Shown: positions 23,521 through 29,632 of the stretch, piece after piece
Position numbering within the stretch: position 1 is the first letter of the stretch
Layout of the letters: the number at the start of each line of letters is the position of its first letter
Assembly: GCA_002436085.1 (NCBI GenBank)
Contig: DIXT01000025.1
Span: 1-29,632 of the forward strand
Direction of reading: 5' to 3'
DNA: 29,632 nt
From: Anaerolineaceae bacterium UBA6073
GTDB lineage: Bacteria > Chloroflexota > Anaerolineae > Anaerolineales > Anaerolineaceae
Translations under genes and position numbers: made by a program
Notes under the pieces: generated by a model
Database searches by the model: none
What the model was told of the DNA's origin: nothing
Seen by the model: only the letters and a program-made list of their open reading frames with translations

Positions 23521-24855
23521 ATGAACGCACAGCAGGCCTGGCAGGCAGCGCAAGGACAATTGCAGATGGAGCTTTCCAAAGCTACCTACGATACCTGGGT
23601 GAAGCAAACACAGCTCATCCGCTTCGACGAGCCTGCCGGCGTCTTTTATCTGGGCGCTACCAATGCATATGCCTGCGACTGGCTGGAAAGCCGCCTGAAA
23701 TCAACCCTGATTAACAAGCTGAGCGGAATGATGGCGCGCCCTGTTGAAATTGTGTTTTCGATCTGGGCAGCCCAGGCGGTCGAACAGATTTCTGATGAGG
23801 TGCTTATTCCCATTCGCCCGGAGGAACCTATCCGGGATGTGTTCGAAACCCATCTGGCCCCCAAGTACCGCTTCGACAATTTTGTGGTGGGTCCCAACAA
23901 CCGCCTGGCGCATGCTGCCAGCCTTGCAGTAGCCGAGCATCCTGCCCGCGCGTACAATCCGCTGTTCCTCTATGGCGGCGTAGGTCTGGGGAAAACGCAC
24001 ATCCTGCACGCGATTGGCAACGCTGTGCTGCAGCAGGGGCTGCAGGTGCTGTATGTCTCCTCCGAGGAATTCACCAACGATCTGGTCAATGCCATCCGCA
24101 CCAAAACTACCGCTGCCTTCCGCGAGAAGTACCGCCAGGTGGATGTGCTGCTGATTGACGACATTCAGTTCATCTCCGGCAAAGAGTCCACGCAGGAAGA
24201 ATTTTTCCACACCTTCAACACTCTGCACGGGCAGGACAAACAAATCGTGATGACTTCGGACCGGGCGCCCAAGGCAATGAGCACGCTGGAAGAACGGCTG
24301 CGCTCGCGCTTTGAGTGGGGCTTGACAGTAGACATTCAACCCCCGGACTATGAAACGCGTCTGGCAATTCTGCGCACGAAAGCCGAAAAAGCCAAGCGCG
24401 AGGTGCCGACGGAAATCATGGAAATGATTGCGCGGGAAGTACAGGCGAACATTCGCGAGTTGGAAGGCGCCTGGAACCGTGTGTTGGCGTATGCGGACCT
24501 GAGCGGCGAAAAGCTGACCCTGCAGCTTGCCAACAACGCGATGGTCGATATTTTGCCGCAGCGTAGCGCGCTCGTGCCCGGAGAGGTCATCAGCACGGTC
24601 TCCAAGTTTTTTGGGATTTCCAGCGAGCGAATTTTGAGCAAAGACCGCTCCAGAGACGTGGCGCTGCCCCGTCAGGTGGCCATGTACCTGATGCGCGAGC
24701 TGGGCGGCGTATCGCTGCCGAAGATCGGCGAGGAACTTGGCGGCAGGGACCATACCACTGTAATGTATGCCTGTGATAAGGTGGCGGACATGATTGAGTC
24801 AGACGATCGCGTCCGCCGGCAGGTGCTGCAGTTGCGCGAGCAGTTGATCGGGTAA
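23521..24855 (+). CDS. dnaA: Chromosomal replication initiator protein DnaA
   Basis: A 444-residue DnaA with all four domains: domain I (residues 1-85), a very short linker, the AAA+ domain with Walker A GGVGLGKTH (152-160) and Walker B VLLIDDIQF (about 213-221), and the DNA-binding domain IV ending with RDHTTVMYACDKV (about 412-424). DnaA binds 9-mer boxes at oriC and opens the DNA when bound to ATP. The ATG at 23521 has AGGAG seven bases upstream and starts a normal domain I (MNAQQAWQ); the longer frame to 23419 overlaps the promoter. dnaN, the usual next gene, is absent: repeat DNA follows instead. Confidence 0.96.
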   Translation: MNAQQAWQAAQGQLQMELSKATYDTWVKQTQLIRFDEPAGVFYLGATNAYACDWLESRLKSTLINKLSGMMARPVEIVFSIWAAQAVEQISDEVLIPIRPEEPIRDVFETHLAPKYRFDNFVVGPNNRLAHAASLAVAEHPARAYNPLFLYGGVGLGKTHILHAIGNAVLQQGLQVLYVSSEEFTNDLVNAIRTKTTAAFREKYRQVDVLLIDDIQFISGKESTQEEFFHTFNTLHGQDKQIVMTSDRAPKAMSTLEERLRSRFEWGLTVDIQPPDYETRLAILRTKAEKAKREVPTEIMEMIAREVQANIRELEGAWNRVLAYADLSGEKLTLQLANNAMVDILPQRSALVPGEVISTVSKFFGISSERILSKDRSRDVALPRQVAMYLMRELGGVSLPKIGEELGGRDHTTVMYACDKVADMIESDDRVRRQVLQLREQLIG

Positions 24856-24895
24856 GCGGGCGAGCTGGTAAGCAGGGGACATGCACTAAAATCAA

Positions 24896-25440
24896 GCAGG
24901 TTGGCTTGCGTTTGTTAACCCGACACGCAGTAATTTTGTGGCAGCTTGAAAAGCGCAAGCTGTCCTATGAACGTAAAGCTTCCCCCGGGGGAAGCTGGCG
25001 AGCGCAGCGAGACTGATGAGGGGTATTAAGAGACCCTCATCCGCCCTGCGGGCACCTTCCCCTTAGGGGAAGGTGAGAGATATTCTTTCGCCCTGCAGGC
25101 AGCATTGTCTTTAGCTTCCCCCGGGGGAAGCTGGCGAGAGCAGCGAGACTGATGAGGGTTATTAAAAGACCCTCATCCGCCCTGCGGGCACCTTCTCCAT
25201 GGAGAAGGTGAGAGATATTCTTTCGCCGTGCAGGCAGCATTGTCTTTAGCTTCCCCCGGGGGAATCTGGCGAGCGCAGCGAGACTGATGAGGGGTATTAA
25301 GAGACCCTCATCCGCCCTGCGGGCACCTTCTCCGAGGAGAAGGTGAGAGATATTCTTTCGCCCTGCAGGCAGCATTGTCTTTAGCTACCCCCGGGGGAAT
25401 CTGGCGAGCGCAGCGAGACTGATGAGGGTCTTTTGTTATT
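24896..25440. repeat. Repeat array downstream of dnaA
   Basis: It begins with a copy of the gcagcttgaaa-caagctg palindrome (about 24941-24968), then four units of about 135 bp, counted by ctgatgaggg near 25011, 25148, 25281 and 25418. Each unit has agcttcccccgggggaa, gctggcgagcgcagcgagac, the gatgaggg/ccctcatc hairpin, gccctgcgggcacctt and a ggagaagg palindrome, that is, the same family as at 19199-20575 but more regular. No gene. Confidence 0.85.
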
Positions 25441-25481
25441 TCACTCCCATGATTGCGCAGCTTGCCTTTCGATGGTCACCG

Positions 25482-25553
25482 GTAGGGGCGAAGCATCCAA
25501 ATCAGATTGCCAGACGTTCGCTGGAGTGCATCTCAAGGATGCTTCGCCCCTAC
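25482..25553 (-). repeat. MITE-like element, copy 2
   Basis: A 72-bp element with perfect 17-bp inverted ends (gtaggggcgaagcatcc and its complement). It is inverted relative to copy 1 at 18917-18989 and likewise sits next to a repeat array. Confidence 0.75.
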
Positions 25554-25617
25554 GACTGAATGGCACCGTTTATCTCAGGCGGCATGAAAAACCTAACTAC
25601 TCTACAAACGGAAAGCT

Positions 25618-26046
25618 TCTCTGGGGACTGCTTGCGTGCCGGAGGCCGCCCTGCGGGCAGCTTCCCCTAAGGGGAAGGTCAGATAACACCCTCATCCGCA
25701 CTGCGGGAACCTTGCCTGATAGGAACTGAAAAGACCCTCATTCGCCCTGCGGGCACCTCTCCTGATAGGAACTGAAAAGACCCTCATCCGCCCTGCGGGC
25801 AGCTTCCCCCAAGGGGAAGGTCAGATAACACCCTCATCCGCCCTGCGGGCAGCTTCCCCCAAGGGGAAGGTCAGATACCATCCTCATTCGCCCTGCGGGC
25901 ACCTTCTCCGAGGAGAAGGTCAGATAACATCCTCATCCGCCCTGCGGGCAGCTTCCCCCAAGGGGAAGGTCAGATAACATCTTCATCCGCCCTGCGGGCA
26001 CCTTCCCCCAAGGGGAAGGTCAGATAACACCCTCATCCGCCCTAGG
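25618..26046. repeat. Short tandem repeat array beside polA
   Basis: About eight units of roughly 45-51 bp of the form ccctcatccgccctgcgggc, then agcttcccccaaggggaagg, then tcagataaca, with small variations (some have ctcctgataggaactgaaaa instead). The units are directly adjacent with no spacers. The array ends 25 bases from the polA stop and could form multiple hairpins in the polA 3' end. No gene. Confidence 0.85.
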
Positions 26047-26070
26047 GCATCGTTAAACCGAACTGCTGCC

Positions 26071-28887
26071 TCACGCGTCAGTCAGATCCTCGATGACCGA
26101 GTCGCTGACCGGCTCCAGCTCGCCCCAGGTACTGCCTATGCGCGCTTCCGTCAACAGGGGCACGTCCAGGCGCATAGTGTGCTCCATCACACCTTTGGCG
26201 GTGGCAATCGTTTCTGCCATTTCTTTCTCCGGAACCTCAAAAATCAGCTCATCGTGCACCTGCAGCAGCATGCAGCCGTATAAGCGCGCCTGCGCAAAAG
26301 CATCCGGCAGCGCGATCATGGCAAGCTTGATAATATCTGCCGCCGTGCCCTGGATGGGCGCGTTGATGGCTTCCCGCTCCTCCCGCTGGCGCATCGCGTA
26401 ATTCGTGCCGGCCTGCAGGTTGGGGAAGTAGCGCCGCCGGCCCAGCAGGGTCTCCACATAGCCCTGTTTGGCAGCCAGCACGCGCGTGTTGTCCAGCCAG
26501 GCTTTCACTTTCGGGAAGTGCTCAAAGTAGGCCTTGATGTAGTTTTCAGCTTCCGCCAGCGTTAGTTCGGTCGCGCGCGTCAGGCCGTAGGCGCTCATGC
26601 CGTAGATGAGGCCGAAGTTGATGGCTTTGGCGTGCCGGCGCTGGTTCTTTTCCACTTTTTCAAGTGGGATGTTATAAATCGCGGCAGCGGTAGCGGCGTG
26701 AATATCCTGCCCCTGGCGGAAAGCCTCCAGCATGGCTGCGTCCTGGGATATATGCGCCATGATGCGCAGCTCAATCTGCGAATAGTCAATCGAGAGCAGC
26801 CTGGTGCCCGGCGCGGCAATGAAGCCCTGCCGCACCCGCCGGCCTAAATCGGTGCGCGTGGGGATGTTCTGCAGGCTCGGGTCCTGGGAGGCGATTCGTC
26901 CGGTGACGGTGCCGGTCTGATTGAACGAGGTGTGAATGCGCCCGGTTTTGGGGTTGACCTGCAGCGGGAGGGCGTCCACATACGTGGATTTCAACTTGGT
27001 CAATTCGCGGTATTCCAGGATTTCGTCAACAATCGGGTGCTGCCCGCGCATGCCCTCCAAAACGCCGGCTGCGGTGGAAAGCTTGCCCGCGCTGGTCTTG
27101 CGCGAGCGGTCCGGCGCTTCCAGGCCCAGGCGCTTAAAGAGCACATCCGAAAGCTGTTGGGTGGAATTGATATTGAAGGGCTCGCCGACCCGCGCGTAGA
27201 TGGAATCCGCGATGCGCTGGATTTGTGCGTTCAGCTCCTGCGCGAAATCCCGGAACATGCCCACATCCAGGAGGATGCCCTTTTGCTCCATATCCGCCAA
27301 CACCGGGATAAGTTTTAGTTCCAGGTCGCGGTTCAGCCCTTCTGCCTGATGGGAAACCAGGTCCGCCTGGAGCGGTTCCACCAGGCGCAGGGTCATGACA
27401 GCGTCCGCTGCCGCGTAGGGCGCAGCCTTTTCAATCGGGACTTCCGCCATGCTGATCTGCTTCTTGCCGCTGCCGATCAGTTCCTCGATGCGCGTCATTT
27501 CTGCCCCCAGGCGCACCCAGGCCAGGTTCTTCAGCCCCAGGTTGCGCGAATCAGGGTTGATCAGCCACTCTGCCAGCATCGTGTCGAAAGCGATGGGAGC
27601 GACCCGGAAGCCGGCCTGCTCCAGACAAATCAGGTCGTATTTGCTGTTGTGCCCGACCTTACCGATGCGCGGGTTTTCCAGCAGCGGCTGCAGCGCTTGA
27701 AAGATTGCGCCGCGCGTCAACTGTTTGCCACGAAGGTGCCCGACGGGAAAATAATACGCTTTTGTGGGGTCCGCGGCCAATGATATCCCAACCAGCTCGG
27801 CCCGCATCGGGTCGGTGCTGGTAGTTTCAGTGTCGAAGGCAAGCCGGTCGGCTTTCGCCAGTTCCGTGGTAGCCACCTGCAGCTTTTCGGGGGTATCCAC
27901 GACCAAGGTGGTAAAGTCTCCGCTGCTGACTAATTCCAAAGCCGGGACGGGAGCCTCTGCGAACAAACTTTGCTGTGTGGCGCCCTCCAGGCTGGGGTGC
28001 AGCTTCTTGACGAGATTGTGAAGCCGCTGAGTGAGGGTGCGGAACTCGAGCTGGCGGAAGATGTCTTCCACCGCGGCAGGGTTAAAGCGGCCGATTTCCG
28101 CCTGGGTCAGGTCAAAGCGCAACTTCAGGTCGGTGCGGATGCGCGCCAGGTCCTGGCTGAGGTAGGCGTTCTCTCTCCCGGCAGCCAGTGCAGCGCCGGC
28201 TCGGCCGCTGATTTCGTTCAGATGCCCATAGATGTTATCCAGGGTTTCGTACTTAGCCAGCAGACTTACAGCGGTTTTCTCGCCGATGCCTTTCACGCCA
28301 GGAATGTTATCCGAAGGATCCCCAACCAGCGCTTTATAGTCCACCACCTGCCCGGGCAGGACGCCCAATTTACGCTGGACGTCCTCCGGGAAATATTCTT
28401 CGTTTACGTTGGTCTTGCTGTTGGGCAAAGAAACTACCACGCGGTTTGTCACCAACTGCAGCAGGTCGCGGTCGCCGGTGATAATCTTGACGCCCAAGCC
28501 TTCTTCCTGGGAAGCCCAGACCGCCAGGCTGCCGATCACGTCGTCAGCCTCGTAATTTTCTACTTCCAGGCGGGGGATATTGAAAGCGTCCACCATCTCG
28601 CGGATGCGTTCCACCTGGCTGCGCAGGTCCTCGGGCATCTTGGCGCGCGTGCCCTTGTAGTCCGCATAGAGGTCGTGGCGGAAGGTTCGCCCTGTGTCGA
28701 ATGAAACCGCAAGGTAGTCGGGCTGTTCCTGTTCCAGAATGCGCAGCAGCGTGCTGGCGAAACCGAACACGCCGGCAGTAGGTTCGCCAGCGCTGGTCGC
28801 CCAGCGCGCGGTGCCGCCGGAGGTAAGCGCGAAGTAGGAGCGGTAAGCCAGAGCGTGACCGTCCAGAAGGTAAAGGATTTTAGGCAT
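26071..28887 (-). CDS. polA: DNA polymerase I
   Basis: A 938-residue DNA polymerase I. The N-terminal 5'-3' nuclease (about residues 1-290) has LLDGHALAYR, ENYEADDVIG, ITGDRDLLQLV and the H3TH part VKGIGEKTA. The 3'-5' proofreading domain (about 325-520) is intact, with FDTETTSTDP (Asp and Glu), HNSKYDLICL and the Tyr-Asp pair in PYAAADAV. The polymerase domain has motif A IDYSQIELR (near 701), motif B RRHAKAINFGLIYG (near 755) and motif C QVHDELIFE (near 876). So repair synthesis, flap removal and proofreading are all expected, unlike Taq-type enzymes that lost proofreading. GAGGT five bases before the ATG at 28887 serves as ribosome site. Confidence 0.97.
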   Translation of the reverse strand: MPKILYLLDGHALAYRSYFALTSGGTARWATSAGEPTAGVFGFASTLLRILEQEQPDYLAVSFDTGRTFRHDLYADYKGTRAKMPEDLRSQVERIREMVDAFNIPRLEVENYEADDVIGSLAVWASQEEGLGVKIITGDRDLLQLVTNRVVVSLPNSKTNVNEEYFPEDVQRKLGVLPGQVVDYKALVGDPSDNIPGVKGIGEKTAVSLLAKYETLDNIYGHLNEISGRAGAALAAGRENAYLSQDLARIRTDLKLRFDLTQAEIGRFNPAAVEDIFRQLEFRTLTQRLHNLVKKLHPSLEGATQQSLFAEAPVPALELVSSGDFTTLVVDTPEKLQVATTELAKADRLAFDTETTSTDPMRAELVGISLAADPTKAYYFPVGHLRGKQLTRGAIFQALQPLLENPRIGKVGHNSKYDLICLEQAGFRVAPIAFDTMLAEWLINPDSRNLGLKNLAWVRLGAEMTRIEELIGSGKKQISMAEVPIEKAAPYAAADAVMTLRLVEPLQADLVSHQAEGLNRDLELKLIPVLADMEQKGILLDVGMFRDFAQELNAQIQRIADSIYARVGEPFNINSTQQLSDVLFKRLGLEAPDRSRKTSAGKLSTAAGVLEGMRGQHPIVDEILEYRELTKLKSTYVDALPLQVNPKTGRIHTSFNQTGTVTGRIASQDPSLQNIPTRTDLGRRVRQGFIAAPGTRLLSIDYSQIELRIMAHISQDAAMLEAFRQGQDIHAATAAAIYNIPLEKVEKNQRRHAKAINFGLIYGMSAYGLTRATELTLAEAENYIKAYFEHFPKVKAWLDNTRVLAAKQGYVETLLGRRRYFPNLQAGTNYAMRQREEREAINAPIQGTAADIIKLAMIALPDAFAQARLYGCMLLQVHDELIFEVPEKEMAETIATAKGVMEHTMRLDVPLLTEARIGSTWGELEPVSDSVIEDLTDA

Positions 28888-28960
28888 AGTGACCTCGGTT
28901 CTGCAGATAGAGGCGGGAGAGCGACGTCATGATTTGCAAGCGCGTGCGCCTCCCGGTGTT

Positions 28961-29518
28961 TCAGAAGATAAGCGTCCAGCCCTCGGAGGAAGGCCCAGGT
29001 TCTTGCTTTGGTTCGCTTTTGGCCGCAGCGGCAAGGCCGGGAGCTTCTATGCTTTCCGGTATTGCTTCGAAGAGTGCGTCCTGCCAGCGTTGGATGCCGG
29101 AAGGGCTGTTCTTGCGCGGTTTCAGGTTGTTCAGGTCCGGCAGGTCTGGCGCGTTCAGCAGCTTTTCGAGCGCGGTAAAGGCGTTCAGAACTGCGTCAAA
29201 GCGCGTTTCTATGGGGAAGAGCAGGCTGACCGGCTGGGATTGGTTGAGCAGGCTGCTGACCAGGAGCATTTGACGTCCGTCCAGGTCCAGCAGGTGGTAC
29301 TCACCCGCGGAACCGGGGCTGGTGGGCTGGCGCATTTCGATGTCGCGGATGATTCGTGCGCTGAATCCGCGCAAATTTGGCTGGACAGAAGAAGAAATCC
29401 GGCTGTTGGCAGTGATAAAAACAGCCGCGGCGGCGCTGGTGGGAAGGAAACTGGCAAGAAGAGAATCAAGATCCTGCGGCACAATTACACAGCCCGATGG
29501 CGGGGCTCTCCTTATCAA
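28961..29518 (-). CDS. Hypothetical protein upstream of polA
   Basis: A small protein of 185 codons at most. No ATG begins it: the frame opens at TTG 29518, and GTG at 29482 (VPQDLDSLLASFLPT) is a more natural start, although AAGGAG near 29508-29513 lies between them at a poor distance from either. The core (SAAAAVFITANSRISSS, then YHLLDLDGRQMLLVSSLL and VSLLFPIET) alternates strands and helices in a way reminiscent of Roadblock/LC7-type domains, but I cannot confirm this. The C-terminal 40 residues are Pro/Ser/Glu-rich and probably disordered. It lies 73 bp upstream of polA on the same strand, so they could be cotranscribed. A minus-strand TATAAA occurs at 29604-29599. Confidence 0.5.
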   Translation of the reverse strand: MIRRAPPSGCVIVPQDLDSLLASFLPTSAAAAVFITANSRISSSVQPNLRGFSARIIRDIEMRQPTSPGSAGEYHLLDLDGRQMLLVSSLLNQSQPVSLLFPIETRFDAVLNAFTALEKLLNAPDLPDLNNLKPRKNSPSGIQRWQDALFEAIPESIEAPGLAAAAKSEPKQEPGPSSEGWTLIF

Positions 29519-29600
29519 AAGAAGTTTAGCATGCCTTCAGGTCGGGTGCAAGCTGGCGCCCGAAAAGCTGTACGCGCCGGGCTGCGGGTTCTTCTGCCTT

Positions 29601-29632
29601 TATAATTCAAAAAGAGGGCATTTCCCCGCAGC
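29601..29632. repeat. Right arm of terminal inverted repeat with outward -10 box
   Basis: The last 23 bases are the reverse complement of bases 2-24. A plus-strand TATAAT (29601-29606) precedes the conserved aaaagagggcatttccccgc, exactly as the minus-strand TATAAT does at the left end. Both look like the promoter and first transcribed bases of the same outward-facing unit. Confidence 0.75.

Noticed and set aside
23701..24753. Minus-strand frame opposite dnaA
   Set aside because: Antisense shadow of a complete dnaA.
25618..26046. CRISPR array
   Set aside because: Units are directly adjacent with no unique spacers of constant length, the units vary among themselves, and no cas genes are present.
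1..29632. The terminal inverted repeat as the ends of a giant transposon
   Set aside because: The interior holds core genes such as dnaA and polA and no transposase; an assembly boundary at a repeated sequence is simpler.

Overview
The window looks like a contig from an uncultured bacterium of the phylum Chloroflexota, probably class Anaerolineae. This is inferred from the gene mix (DnaA, PolA, bactofilin, a beta-CASP RNase beside an RNase D, a flippase-like protein next to an FAD oxidoreductase), from the fairly GC-rich coding style, and from strong TATAAT boxes that often sit directly before start codons. No taxonomic marker settles it.

Layout. 1-2200: two minus-strand genes, a CPBP intramembrane protease homologue and an exported alpha/beta hydrolase. 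2200-8400: a visibly more AT-rich accessory island, bounded by two identical 54-bp direct repeats (2886-2939 and 8307-8360). It holds a two-gene Pycsar anti-phage operon (nucleotide cyclase PycC plus membrane effector PycTM), a zinc-ribbon protein joined to the tail of a broken Rieske ferredoxin gene, a type IV toxin-antitoxin pair (AbiEi/AbiEii) with a large palindromic operator over its start, and the remains of a DUF262-like gene cut by one repeat and by an in-frame stop. 8360-9060: dispersed palindromic repeats. 9060-14380: housekeeping genes (sugar-nucleotide epimerase, 3-methyladenine DNA glycosylase, bactofilin, D-aminoacyl-tRNA deacylase, RNase D, beta-CASP metallo-RNase, tRNA-Ser(CGA)). 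14380-18823: a SWIM zinc-finger protein, an AraC-GyrI regulator, and an ABC-F ATPase overlapping a GNAT acetyltransferase. 18824-20640: a long array of imperfect repeats. 20640-24855: flippase-like protein, FAD oxidoreductase and dnaA. 24856-26070: two more repeat arrays. 26071-29632: DNA polymerase I (complete, with all three activities) and a small unknown protein. The first and last 23 bases of the window are an inverted repeat, each lying just downstream of an outward-facing TATAAT.

How the genes relate. The clearest multi-gene system is the defence island: Pycsar would sense phage, make a cyclic pyrimidine nucleotide and damage the membrane, and AbiE is a second abortive-infection type module. 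The RNase D and beta-CASP genes overlap by 4 bp and run straight into a tRNA gene, which suggests an RNA-processing transcription unit. The flippase-like and FAD genes also overlap by 4 bp and probably act together in envelope lipid or lipid-linked glycan metabolism. At least four genes have a -10 box exactly six bases before the ATG and no Shine-Dalgarno sequence, so leaderless mRNAs appear common here.
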